A stretch of 64,000 nucleotides of DNA from Symsagittifera roscoffensis (lineage: Eukaryota > Xenacoelomorpha > Acoela > Convolutidae), in assembly GCF_963678635.1 (NCBI RefSeq), contig NC_087065.1, positions 78,129,396-78,193,395 of the forward strand, given 5' to 3'. The first letter of the stretch is position 1; every line of letters starts with the position of its first letter. The notes beneath the pieces are model-generated. The model did not search any database. It was not told where the DNA came from and saw nothing but the letters and a program-made list of their open reading frames with translations. Positions 41,305-52,608 of the stretch are shown here, piece by piece. The position numbers were made by a program, and so were the translations under genes.

Positions 41305-41896
41305 CACTACGTTCAGTGACTCTTCAAAACAATGTTTTGGACAATTTATAACCCAGTCTCAAGACAGAAAGAACGTCATTAGACCAAATGATAGATTTTA
41401 AATGTCTATAAAGCCTCAAGTATGGTGACAGTTCCACCTTTGAAGCATCGAAAAATGAGTACAACTCTTCTAGTTCGTAGCAAAAAAAGTAAATTTTAAT
41501 CGAGAACTGGAGCATCTTAGAGTAACACAATTGAAATCAGCAAGGACGATAGATTTAAAGTGGAAAATGACACAGAAATGGTTTTATTTTCAAAAATCCA
41601 AAGCCGTAATAAAATTGTTGAATCAACTACTACTTTAAGCCCTAAAATTACAAGGATGGCCGGCTGATGTGCAAGTATCACAGAATGTTCCGAGCTGATT
41701 GGAGAACATTTTCAAATACAAAAAAAAAAACAAATTAAAAAAATGAAAATATATTTTGTCCAAAAATTCCAGTCATTTTTATCCAGAGAAGTCTATGAAA
41801 TAGGCAAACAAATGCACGAAGCTCTAAAAAAATAATAAAATTGCTTTGAAATTATAAAATAAATAATTCGAGGGTAGCATCTAATTCCTGTCTAGA
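41305..41896. repeat. Repeat R, uninterrupted copy
   Basis: Begins CACTACGTTCAGTGACTC and ends near cctaattcctgtctag. It is matched piecewise by 45633-45785, 47475-47588 and 52294-52609. It serves as the empty-site reference for the LINE insertions there. A CACTA-like start is noted, but no inverted end was found, so its class is open. Confidence 0.8.
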
Positions 41897-42842
41897 TTCT
41901 TATCTAAGTTAGTCTGAAAAACGAAAAAAAAAATCAGACCAGTTTATCTCTACACTGAGCCAACTTTTTCAAAGAATTTTTGGAACCCCAACAACGACCA
42001 ATAGGGCTTTCCTATGATAACACACATGAAGCTTAACGAGCTTTCCTTGGGGTACTCGAAATTGCTGGAAAAATTTAGTCGACCGTAATTTATACTTTCT
42101 TTCGACTCTTCGAGCATGTCAAGCAGAATCATTCAACAAAATATTGAGCGTTTGCACTCATAGTCTGATTTATGAAAAGCAAATGAGAACACGGAGAGCC
42201 AGCTGCTGGGCAAGTAGCACAGAATGTTCCAAACACAATGACCTCAGACACAGAGGCGAAGCGGAACTTCGCACCACTTGCGATACAACGCAAGCGTAGC
42301 TTTGCAAGAAAGCACATAGGAAATAAGCCGGAAATTATTCAATATATTTTCTGACAAAACAAAAAATTAAATTTCTGAAAAACAGCCGAGAAAAAGTAAC
42401 TAGCAACAAACAAACTTTGATTAAATACTGAGCAGCCGCAAAGCCGAAACTACATGGGAAGACGCACACTGAACCAAAAGCAAAAAATTCCATAAAAAAT
42501 TGTTGTCACAAAAAAATTGAGCGATTAAGTTTTAAATTTGAAATATATACACCCACACAGTCCTGAATTATATTTGAAATTATAATTGACTTTTGCCCTT
42601 CAAACGACCCAAACGGATAACTAAGCCGATAAAACATAATCCAAAACCAGTGTAATGACGAAAAAAATCATAGTTGGTAAACTCACGAAATAACAGGAAT
42701 ACTGTCTATAGTAACAATTGTTTGTATCAGAACAAAAAAATCCATGCTTTGTAAATTAAGCCGACAAAAACAAGCAGAAAACGGAAGACCGATAAATCAA
42801 CTTTTCCGTTTAAAAAAATTAATTTCATAAACACTGAAAAAA

Positions 42843-42918
42843 GTCCGACCGGGACACGAACCCCAGAACCTAGAATGCAAAAGCAACCGTGTTACCTCTT
42901 GACTGACCAGTCAGCCGT
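42843..42918 (-). repeat. tRNA-derived SINE head
   Basis: On the minus strand GGGGTTCGTGTCCCGG stands at the B-box position, one base off consensus, with a GACTGGTCAGTCAAGAGGTAA A-box-like region before it. Close to the copy at 43903. Confidence 0.6.
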
Positions 42919-43902
42919 AAAATTGTGAGGCTTCAAAAACAAAGCAAGTTCAATTAGCTGCAGATAGCAAATAGTCAAAACAAACAGAAATTGAGCCGAC
43001 GAAAAATAAAAGACTTTTTTCAATCAGCTTTCATCGATTTTTTTAGCATGTAGTATGAAACAAAAAGACCATATCAATGCTGTTGCGTGTTTTTTTCTAT
43101 ACCATGTTGAAGTTTATACTGGAAAACCGTGCTAACCATCCTCATATAACACCAGCCTAATAAATCTGAGCCTTAGACAAAGAGGCGAAACGAATCTTCG
43201 CACCACTTGCGATACAACACAAACAAAAACAAAAAGCCAAAAAACAAATTGAAAACATTTGAAAAACTGGGTCATATAAACTTGCATATGTCTCCATAGC
43301 AGTTCACATCAGCCAAACATGCCAGATGAATTTTATATCAGCAACAACGGAACAAATTTTAAGAAAAGAAACAAAGCCGACATTCTTTGAGCAGACAAGT
43401 TGAGCCAAAAAATACGATTTTATTTAAAAATGTTAAAAGTCCCACCTTAAAAACAATGGACAACACTCGCACTTGCAACTACAATGAAATTTGTTTACAG
43501 CACAAGCAAAATCAGTGATGTGACAACCAATCCAACAACCTTTGAGCTGGAACCACTTCAATAAAGAAAAGATTTTTTAAAAATCTTTCAAGTCCCCCTT
43601 GAAACTAGAATGAACAGCACTCGCAACTAAAATGAAAATTGTTCGTATTTAAAAAAAATCAGTGATGTGGCAACTAATCTTTGAACAGACACCAACTGAA
43701 CCGAAAATATTTTTGACATTTTTTTAAAAATCTTCAAGTCCCCCCTGAAACTAGAATGAACAACATTTTCAATTGTAACTACAATGAAAATTGTTTACAG
43801 CACCATTATTGTAGTAATTTAGCCGACAAAACTTGAGCAAACAAACGAAAAACCAGCAATTCAGTTCTCCTGTTTATTTCAATTTCCTTGATGCTGAAAA
43901 AA

Positions 43903-43982
43903 ACAAGGTCTGATCGGGACTCGAACCCGACCTCAGGGTACAAAGGCAACTGATTTACCTCCAGGTCAAGGGGGAAGCAACC
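43903..43982 (-). repeat. tRNA-derived SINE, best-preserved B-box
   Basis: The minus strand reads CTTGACCTGGAGGTAAATC, then GGTTCGAGTCCCG about 35 bp later, a perfect B-box. The downstream body is AT-rich and matches 42.8 kb. The A-box half and stems are too worn for a working tRNA. Confidence 0.7.
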
Positions 43983-44331
43983 TGGATGAGGGATGTTAGG
44001 AGAAGGAGATAAGTGAAAAGAAGTCAGCTGCATAGTCAGCAAGTGAGTCAGCTGATTTCGTTAAACTAATTAACTAGAAAAAGTATATATTCCAGCTTGA
44101 TAACGCTTGCTAATCGCAAGCGTAATCATTATGTTTGAGTTAAATGTAGTATTATTTATATGTCAGTTAAATTTATCGTAACAGTTAACTATTAATTCCA
44201 TCCACATAGTAAATGAGATCCAATTTTTACCTCCACGATTTCTCAATTAGTCAAAAGAATACATTCAGAGTCGCAGTTTTTGTTCATTAGTTCAGCACTA
44301 GTTGCAAAAGTATTAAGTAATTCCCGAGTTT

Positions 44332-44727
44332 TTATTCTTCCACGTAGCCTTCTCCAGGCACTGGGTTTTTCTTAGGATTAAAGAACAAGCCTCTCTTTCC
44401 ATCACCCCATGGGAAAGGTTTTTCAAGCTTTCCAAGGTGGGGATACGGTTTATATTCGGGTCTTCCCTCGTGCAACGAGTGCAAGTGATGCGCTGCTTCT
44501 TTTCTATATGCATTGTAAGCACCCCACATGCATGCTGGAATAGCAATGAAAAAGGTCAAAGCCTTCCATGTGTTCGCAGTCTCTGCGTGGTGAGCAGAGT
44601 TTTCTCCAACTGACTCCTTAATGAATTCCTGGATATTGACATCTTTCATTCCTCGGGTTGTTTTAACACAATTTCGACCACCATGAAGCTGTAAAAACTT
44701 AGGCACGGCAACCCTAACCAAGGACAT
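44332..44727 (-). CDS. COX6A: Cytochrome c oxidase subunit 6A
   Basis: A 131-residue nuclear-encoded subunit of mitochondrial complex IV in the inner membrane. The N-terminus (MSLVRVAVPKFLQLHGGRN) is basic, hydroxyl-rich and presequence-like. One membrane helix follows at about residues 57-77 (TFFIAIPACMWGAYNAY). The family signature RPEYKPYPHL...KPFPWGDGKRGLFFNP comes next, ending NPVPGEGY. It is longer than the usual ~110 residues because of its N-terminus. The frame is open 22 codons further up, but gttaatttcag just before the ATG looks like a 3' splice site in a 5' UTR, so the ATG at 44727 was chosen. No intron interrupts the coding part. TTTATT on the plus strand at 44331-44336 gives AATAAA overlapping the stop codon. 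Confidence 0.93.
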   Translation of the reverse strand: MSLVRVAVPKFLQLHGGRNCVKTTRGMKDVNIQEFIKESVGENSAHHAETANTWKALTFFIAIPACMWGAYNAYRKEAAHHLHSLHEGRPEYKPYPHLGKLEKPFPWGDGKRGLFFNPKKNPVPGEGYVEE

Positions 44728-44955
44728 TTGAACTGAAATTAACTCAAATAATTCATTCAACCAGTTAAAACGAAGATTCTGAAACAAAATCAATAGAGTA
44801 TAGAGCCGATAAAAAAAGATGAGAAAAAAACTTTAAAAAGTAAATAGATTTTTTATCTTTGATGTTTATTCCTGTTTGTAGAAAAAAAAATTATTCATTA
44901 AAAACCGTAGATGAAAAATGAAGTGCATGTACATTTGCTGAAACAAATAGGAGAA

Positions 44956-45440
44956 AACTAGCATGTAACGCACCTCCGGTGCTTCCAATTTTATCGGCAA
45001 CTCATGAAAAGCTGCATATATTGGAAACAAGATCTGCAACCTTTTAAGGTACCTTGACTGCACCATATTACAGGGTAAGCAATTTCAAATTTCATTAGGA
45101 AATTTTTAATTCCAATTTTGAAAAACCACAAAATGGTCATCTGGAAAACTTAAGGGGCCTTAAGGGGAAAAAATCATTAGTAAAACGTCATATCTCGGAA
45201 ACTAAAGAGACTTGAGCATTCATATTTGGAGGCAAGATTAACGACGCCTGGGTGTACGCTGACTATAAGGTTGTCTCTTCATCAATTCGGTAGTTTTAAA
45301 TTTTTTGAATTTTTTTAGTTAACTTTTTTGAGAATTTTGAAAAAAAAACGTCAAATCTCGGAAATTGAAAGCATTTGCGCAGTCGCAATTGAGCAGTCGC
45401 ATTTGGCAAGATTTGTAAGTAACTCCTGACACTACCCTGA
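44956..45440. repeat. Short run of the ~165-bp satellite unit
   Basis: Starts with the same actagcatgta.cgcacctccggtgcttc boundary as the 39.3-kb array, then carries about three diverged units (gcatatattggaaacaagatctgcaacc, catatctcggaaactaaagagacttgagcattcatatttggagg). It lies upstream of COX6A. Confidence 0.75.
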
Positions 45441-45799
45441 GTGAATATCCTTCATTGAGTGCATAAACCTAGATACAGGTCATGGAATAATAATACAAAG
45501 AAAGGGCTACCGTTAAAACCCAGACGTTTATTTCCGTTGTCCGTTAATCGCAAAAAAATGATTTTTATATGTAAAATCAAAGATTAAGAATCAATTAAAT
45601 TACAATAAAGAATAGTAGTTGCATTTAGGTGTCACTACGTTCAGTGACTCTTAAAAACCATGTTTTGGACAATTTATAACCCAGTCTCAAGACAAAAAGA
45701 ACGTCATTAGACCAAATGATAGATTTTAAATGTCTCTAAAGCCTCAAGTATGGTGACAGTTCCACCTTTGAAGCATCGAAAAAAAAGACACGGCAAAAA

Positions 45800-46216
45800 A
45801 TGTTCTACAAGGAAAAATCCACAAGAGATGACACCCAAAAAGCTACATTTTTTAACGAATTTTTCATCAGTGTATATCAAAAGGAATCAATTCCTAACCC
45901 TCTCGCACGAAATACAAACTGTTCTCCTACAGAAGAAATCTGTACACAAATACACATTGAAGAAACCAAAATCCAATACATTCTCAAAAATCTTTTAACA
46001 AATAAAGCCTCAGGTTTTGATGGTATAGGTAATATAATCCTAAAAAATCTTTCTGAAACTCTGTCAAAATCGCTCTATCTTCTCTTCCGCACATTCATTA
46101 ACAAGCGGCTCTTCCCGACCTACTGGAAAACAAGTCAAGTGGCCCCAGTTTTTAAAGAAAAGAACACGGCGTCCGGCAAAAAAGGTCAGCAGTACTACAA
46201 ATGGTACAATTTTTGA
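45800..46216 (+). pseudogene. Reverse transcriptase fragment, N-terminal part
   Basis: Encodes NKASGFDGIGNIILKNLSE and TYWKTSQVAPVFKEKN, the reverse transcriptase start motifs. The frame is lost after KEKN, where the NYRPISLL...HGF region expected next is missing. That is a deletion of roughly 100-150 nt plus a frame change to the next segment. Confidence 0.8.
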
Positions 46217-47409
46217 GCAAAGTATATGAACTCTACGATGACAAAAATGTTCAAACACTATCAGTCCTTTATCTAGATTTTTCTAAAGCCTTTGATAAAG
46301 TTCCTCATAGTATCCTAGTCGCCAAACTACGGAACATAGGTCTAAGCATTCAAATACAAAACATAATACAAGACTATCTAACAGATAGAATGCAGTTTGT
46401 GAAAATCAATAAAAGTTCATCAACTCTGAAAGAAGTAACTAGCGGTGTACCACAGGGCTCAATTCTTGGCCCTCTACTTTTTATCATATTCATTAACGAC
46501 TTTCCCAAATGCATTGAGAATTCAGATTGTTTTGGCTATTGTGACGATATGAAGATCTTGTCTACTGAAGAAATTCATCTGCAAAAAGACACGGCAAATG
46601 TTGAAAAATGGTGCAAAGAAAATAAAATGCCGCTGAATGAAGATAAATGTAATTTGTTAAACCTCAAAGGGAAAATGGAAGTTACACTATTTAATACACA
46701 TGTTGATACCGCAAAGACCCAAAAAGACTTAGGTATATTAATGTGTGACAACCTTTCGTGGTCAGTAAATGCTGAAAATCGCATATCAAAAGCAATGGGA
46801 GCTTTTTACAAAATCAAACGAAATATCTCGAAAAAAACATCATTAAAGTCAAAATTAAACTTATACTGCGGATACATCGTACCAATCATAAGCTATGCAT
46901 CGCAAACATGGTATCCGAACAAAGCAGAATTAAGACAACTAGAAAGAGTACAAAAACGAGCGACATCTTGGATTACAAATAACTTCAAAATGAGTTATAC
47001 TGAAAGACTGAAATTTTTAAAGCTCCTTCCACTCTCAATGTACTTTGAATTACACGACATATTGTACTTAGTTTCACTACTAAAAAATAAACATGACATT
47101 GATTTGAATACAATTATTCATAAAAACGAATCACGAACGAGACAAGCAACACGTGGTGAGATTGCTGTTCATGCAACAAGACTGAAAAAGTCAAATGAAA
47201 ATTATTATATACGTTCTAATACGCTATACAACTACTTTAGCCAAATTGTGGACTTCGAAAATCAAGATTATGACAGCCTGAAAATATCTATAACAAACAC
47301 GTTTTGGAAATTCTTCAACAGAAATTTTGCAGAAAACAACTTGTGTATGTGGAGAATTCTTTGCTGGTGTGGAAACTGCAACCCACCGGGAAAAATTATG
47401 AACTTATAA
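46201..47409 (+). pseudogene. Reverse transcriptase palm/thumb fragment
   Basis: 402 codons open. YLDFSKAFDKVPHS, SGVPQGSILGPLLF and the catalytic box as YCDD rather than Y/FADD are followed by thumb motifs (KDLGILMCDNLSW) and the C-terminal CxCxxC. The Cys in the catalytic box is unusual, because YADD is typical, and may be a mutation. No lesion inside this part. Confidence 0.88.
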
Positions 47410-47955
47410 ACGAGGGTTCAAAACCCATGGAGAAATCCTAAAGCCTACACTACTACTACTACTACTACTACTACTAGTTCGTAGCAAAAAAGTAAATTTT
47501 AATCGAGAACTAGAGCATCTCAGAGTAACACAATTGAAATCAGCACGGACGATAGATTTTAAGTGGAAAATGACAGGGAAATGGTTTTGAAGAAGAAGAA
47601 GAAAGAACACCTGAATTAGTATACAGTAAAAAGCCGAGGCATCAGTATAGCAAAGTGTAAATAATAAAGTTGGTTAAAACTCATTGGTTACATCAAACAA
47701 AAACACAACATCAGAAAACAAGCAATAAACAAAACAAAACAAAACAAATTCGGTTACAGTTCAGAAATTGGTTGATTAAAATATATGAAGTTAGGGATAC
47801 TAAAAAAATATGTTTTAAGAATAAAGAACGAGCTGGTATCAAAACTTTACAAACAATTTTATTTATAGTCCAAACATACAGCGTATATACAGAGTATATA
47901 CAGATTCTCTTTCAAACAATGTCTGGAAAATTAAACTAAATTAAAACATATAGAA

Positions 47956-50900
47956 CTAGCGAAAACGGAAATCACGCCACGTTTTTGTATTTGTACATAT
48001 TGGATTGTTTCTCAATTCACTCACGTAAAATTCTTTCAATTTTTTCTTGAATCCTGTTCTCGATTTTTCTAAATTGCGCAAAATTATGGGCAGTGAATTC
48101 CATTTTTTAGAAGTCAAATGAAAAAATGATTTTTGTAGAGAAGCGGTTGAACAGTGTTTGGCAAAAATAATTTGTTTCGTTCTTTTATTGAGCCTATAAT
48201 TGGCAGTCGGTAATCTCACTATATTTTGAAAAGCCTTCTTTTTGTTTGTAAGATATTGGTATAAGTATGTTATACACTTTAACTCAATTCTTTTCTCGAT
48301 TCCAATGAACGATTTGCTAATGCGAAGAAGGGATGAAGATTTAAATTTCGATCTGAAATATGTTCTTTTTAACGCCCAGTTCAACTGTTTCTCTGGAGAT
48401 AGCATCAAAGTAGCATTAATTTGTTGTGAAAATATTGCTGAATAATCTAAATGTGATAAAAACAAGACAATAAAGCAAGTCAATTAATGATAATGTCGGC
48501 AGTTGTTGTCCAATTGTATCTATGGTTTTAATTCCTTGTGCTATTTTTTGGAGAATTGTTTTAATTTGAGCATGAAAAGATAAACTTGAATCAAAAATAA
48601 GGCCTAAATTTTTGCATTCTGATTTTTTGGCTACACAATGCCCGTTAATTACTATTGTATCAGTATCTACATTTTTGCTATCATTTTCTTGACAAAATGT
48701 TATAAATTCCGATTTAGATGCATTCAGATTCAATTGGTTCTCTGCAAAAAATTCCGTTAGATTATTGAGTGATTTTTGCAATTGATTCAAAGCATCCTCA
48801 GAAATTATAGAAGAGGAAAAAACCATACAGTCGTCAGCATATTGAACTAAAGTACAACCTTCATTTAATCGCTCTTGTATGTCATTAACATATAAATTGA
48901 ACAACAACGGACCAAGTACCGTTCCCTGTGGGACACCTCGTTTGATTTCATTCCAGTGTGAAAGGATTCCATTGACGTTTACTCTTTGAACACGTTTGTT
49001 TAGGAAGCTAGCAATTAAAGTATTTGCTCCATTTGAAAAACCGAGAGAAAGCATTTTTCAATTAAAACTTCATGCGAAATAGAATCAAAAGCCTTGGACA
49101 GATCTAATAAAGCTGCATGTACGATTTTTTTTGAATCTATTTGATTTCGAATACTTTCTGTCACATAAACAAGAGCATCTTGTGTTGAAATGTTTTTGCG
49201 AAATCCGAATTGAAATGGTGTCATTATTTGAAATTTGTCAAGATGTTCTGTTATTTGGGCATGTAAAATTTTTTAAAAAATTTTAGAAAAAGCACAAGTT
49301 ATTGATATAGGCCGATAAACTTTTGCATCCATTGGGTCATCCTTTTTAAACAAATGGGTTACGTGTGCTTTTTTTAGTTCGATCGGGAAAATCTTCTCAT
49401 CTAAGCAAGTATTTATAACAAAGGTTAAATGTGGAACTATAACTGATTGACCGTCAATGATTGCCCAAGCAGGTACGGTACAAGGTCCGAGAGGTTTTCT
49501 GACATTGATTTTTCGAACTATATCAAAGCATTGCTTCCCTGTAATGTGTTGAAAATGGAAAGGTGCAGATTCAGAGGCAGATTTGTTGTAATTCGGAGGC
49601 TTTTTAGCGCCGAAAAATTCGCTTAGTTTGAAAAAATATAATTTAAATCATTGGCAATTTTTTTGTCTTGGGTTATCATTTCACTGAAGGAATTTCGTAG
49701 AACTGTAATTCGATTGTTGCCAGAACATGTACCTCTAATTTGGTTAATATATTTCCATTTTTGTTGGATAGTGCTGAGAAGTGAAAAACAATTTTTTGAG
49801 TGATCGAGTTGTTTACTTCTTATCAATTGGCTCATTTGATTACGTAAAAATTGGTACTTTGACCAATTATTGCTTGTGCTTTGGCTGCGATATGATCTGA
49901 GTGAATTCTGTTTCTTAATCATTAATTGCTGACATTCTGAATCGAACCATTCCGTATTCGACACATTTTTTGGTTTAAAATTACGAACAAATTTTTTTTC
50001 GATAGGAGCATGTTGCTGAAGAGCACTAGAAATTAAATAAATCATCGTCGAGAACATGTTTTGTGCGTCTGTACACTGATATAAGAGATACCAAGGAAGA
50101 GCGGAGAATGTATTGCAAAATTCTTTTTTCTGATAATTTTTCTTATTGAAAGTCGAAATTATCCTCGGTAAACTTTTGCCGCATTTTATGTCCGTCAAAA
50201 TAAATGAAGCAAAATGGTCGGTTTTATAAGGTGTATCAAAACAAAATTCAATGCCGTTTGTTTCATAGTCACTGATAATGTATTCGATATGAGTTTTAGT
50301 TGAGTAACTAATTCTGGTCTCATCGTTTGGACAAAAGACCTTCAATCCATATGGAATAATTATAGAATCTAAAATTTCTTTTTCTTTGCTATCCAGTTAA
50401 TTTATGTTATAATCACCCAGAAGCGTAACTTTATAAGAAACTGAAAATGCATTATCTATGTTAAGCGTTAATTGTTCCAAAAAATTATTAAAGTTTGATC
50501 TGCTTGGATTATAACACAAATTAACTAACATTTTTTCTTTACTGGAAATGTTAAATGTAGATTTGCACTCAACCCACACTGACTCATATTTTTCTTTATC
50601 AAATAAATTTAAATCAGGCCTCAATTTCGGAGCCAATTTGACTGGTATATATAACAAAACGCCACCGCCTTTCTTTTTTACCGCTGATTGCCTATCATAT
50701 CTAAACATCGCATGCGTTCTAGGGTGGAGATTCCATAAATTGTCACTATCTTCTTTTTTAAGCCACGTTTCGGAAGTTCCTATAATTGTATTTTCGCCCA
50801 TATCATCAAGAAATTTTTTCAATTGCATCCGTTTTCTAATAATACTTTGAAAATTCAAATGAACAAATTTAAGATTTGCACAATTTTTTGGGCAGATGCC

Positions 50901-51119
50901 GTAGACTGTTTCAATGGTTTCAATAGGACCAGGGTTTATTTCAACATCCCTACTTTGGGTCAGTAACAACGCAAAAAGGAAAAAATGAGTCAGTGTGTTA
51001 GCTCTCCCATATTTCGATGATAATATCTTTTGATGGCAGCTTAGATAGCCCCAGTGAGCAATGGTTTTTTCTATATTTTTCATCTGAGCCTTGGAAATTA
51101 GAAAAATTGCACAAAACAA
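47956..51119 (-). pseudogene. LINE ORF2: 2A, endonuclease, reverse transcriptase, mildly broken
   Basis: After the 2A motif come endonuclease motifs (FVHLNFQSI, GTSETWL, GGGVLLYI, LLGDYNIN). An in-frame TAA at 50397-50399 follows, and the same frame goes on to 49623. Then, in shifted frames, come KPLGPCTVPAWAI, KKAHVTHLFKKDDP, PISITCAFSKIF, FQFGFRKN, LDLSKAFDSISH, RGVPQGTVLGPLLF, the catalytic YADD and a C-terminal part to 47956. I count about one stop and three or four frameshifts, so the copy is dead but young. Confidence 0.88.
50925..50948 (-). promoter_or_regulatory. 2A-like ribosome-skipping motif DVEINPGP
   Basis: At residues 58-65 of ORF2 the sequence FALLLTQSRDVEINPGP matches the D-V/I-E-x-N-P-G-P consensus, with a hydrophobic lead. 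2A-like motifs are known at the N-terminus of ORF2 in some CR1-type LINEs. The usual Gly before DVE is Arg here, so skipping strength is uncertain. Confidence 0.8.
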
Positions 51120-51341
51120 CCAGAATTTAATATTCAGCGTAATAAATTAAATAAATTAAATAATCGCCAAAGTTTGCACCAAGAAAAAATGCGAAACTAG
51201 TATTTCCTAAAGAATTTTGCACCGTTTTGGAAAAATTGTATCATTTCTGTCGTTTTTGGATCTAAATTTGATGATTGTTGGGTTTGCTTCATTTTGGGGC
51301 GCGTTGTAATCTCACATGTGTTTGCATTAATATCAGAACCT

Positions 51342-52217
51342 CTAAAAGAATCTTTGCACCAAAATTTCAACACCCCCATCAGAAGGATGCAAACCATCCG
51401 AGCTAAGCGCATCGGTATTTTGACTAAAATTTTTGTTTATGTCTAAAATATCCAATTTTACTTCGCCCAAGTCCTTCATATTCCGTACTAAATTAAGAAT
51501 TTGCTTGTTTAGCTTCTGTACATTTGGATTAAAATCTTTTCTAAAAGCGCCTAAGGGAGTTACAGTACATAGTGAAATTGTTTCTGGGGAGAACTTATGA
51601 TTTACGAGATAAATTAGTTTTACTAAAATACTCACGGCTTCCTTCGCGTCGAAATCATTTGAGAGGCAGTCATCTATTCCAATTAGCGTAGTTACATGTT
51701 TAAAATGTCGCGATTTACTGTTTCTCACGCTTTCCAGCAATGCAGAAGTTTTGTTTCCACCAAATCCTCCCGCCAACACATTTTCCGATATTTGTTCCCC
51801 ATTGATTCTGTTAACAATTGAGTCTCTCAGTAATAGGCCAGAATATTCTCCATCTCGTGGTAAAAATAAATGTTTTCGTTGTTGGTCGAATTTTTCTTCT
51901 TGAATATTTGTTGCTTGTATTTTGATTTCTTGGTTATTCTTGCTTTCTTGGTTATTTTTGCTTCGTTTGTTCTGATTTCTGCTCCGAGTTTCAATCTTGC
52001 TCCATTCATTTTCAAATTTGTTTTCTCTAATTTTCGAATTGCCCGTGTTTTTAAAATTTTCTAGATCAATAAATTTGTTTCCTTTTTCTTCATCTTTCGT
52101 TGATACAGTTAAGTTTTCGATAATTCGTTTAATATAAGTAACATTTTCGATCAAGTCTTTATACAGCTCGTATTTCATTTCGTCGTTCAAATTTCGGAAA
52201 GTTTCGAGGTCAAACAT
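51342..52217 (-). CDS. LINE ORF1 with degenerate SGNH-like domain
   Basis: 291 residues. The N-terminal ~100 are helical and highly charged with Asn/Lys repeats. The C-terminal ~180 follow SGNH order but with changed catalytic words. LLLRDSIVNRI stands for GDS, AGGFGGNKT gives block II, LIGIDD stands for GxND and DGLHPSDGG keeps the Asp-x-x-His. Replacement of the oxyanion Asn suggests weak or no hydrolysis. A second frame (51197-51412) continues plausibly after the stop, so a late frameshift is possible. Confidence 0.75.
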   Translation of the reverse strand: MFDLETFRNLNDEMKYELYKDLIENVTYIKRIIENLTVSTKDEEKGNKFIDLENFKNTGNSKIRENKFENEWSKIETRSRNQNKRSKNNQESKNNQEIKIQATNIQEEKFDQQRKHLFLPRDGEYSGLLLRDSIVNRINGEQISENVLAGGFGGNKTSALLESVRNSKSRHFKHVTTLIGIDDCLSNDFDAKEAVSILVKLIYLVNHKFSPETISLCTVTPLGAFRKDFNPNVQKLNKQILNLVRNMKDLGEVKLDILDINKNFSQNTDALSSDGLHPSDGGVEILVQRFF

Positions 52218-52608
52218 GTTGGCGATTAAAAACGAAATTGAAATAAGACATTAAAAGGAACCGACTGATCGCTAGAAATTTAAATTGGTTGTGAAAATTG
52301 GTTTTATTTTCAAAAATCCAGAGCCGTAATAAAATTGGATCAACTACTACTTTAAGCCATAAAATTACAAGGATGGCCGGCTAATGTGAAAATATCACAG
52401 AATGTTCCGAGCTGATTGGAGATTATTTTCAAATATAAAAAATAATAAATTAAAAAAATGTAAATATACTTTGTCCAAAATTTCCAGTTATTTTTATCCC
52501 GAGAAGTCTATGAAATAGGCAAACAAATGCACGAAATTCTATAAAAATAATAAAATTGCTTTGAAATAATGAAATAAATCATTTCGAGGGTAGCACCTAA
52601 TTCCTGTC

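Larger units (their letters stand above)
41897..44330. other. Intergenic, SINE-rich, no gene seen
   Basis: Holds SINE heads at 42843-42918 and 43903-43982, plus repeated body words (gaggcgaagcgRaactTcgcaccacttgcgatacaac at 42251 and 43188, and three copies of a caagtcccccctgaaactagaatgaa-like word at 43.4-43.8 kb). Confidence 0.55.
45786..47474 (+). mobile_element. 5'-truncated CR1-type LINE
   Basis: Inserted in repeat R with loss of 15 bp. It keeps the reverse transcriptase part and a (ACT)n tail at about 47447-47474. Its ORF2 C-terminus (MWRILCWCGNC) resembles that of the 26.8-kb LINE, so both belong to one clade. It carries an internal deletion between the two open segments below. Confidence 0.88.
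47590..52294 (-). mobile_element. Minus-strand LINE, ~4.7 kb, with 2A-like motif
   Basis: Inserted in repeat R with an imperfect ~10-bp target duplication (47579-47588 and 52295-52305). Its 3' tail is (CTT)n, seen as gaagaagaagaa at 47589-47607. It holds ORF1 (51342-52217) and a broken ORF2 (47956-51119). It belongs to a LINE group distinct from the other two, because its reverse transcriptase has YADD and the ORF1 has no PHD finger. Confidence 0.88.

Noticed and set aside
41305-41322. CACTA-type transposon end (CACTACGTTCAGTGACTC)
   Set aside because: No matching inverted end or 3-bp target duplication could be found for either R copy, so the class was left open.
43903-43982. Functional tRNA gene
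   Set aside because: Only the B-box is good. Acceptor and anticodon stems do not pair and related worn copies are scattered, so it is a SINE.
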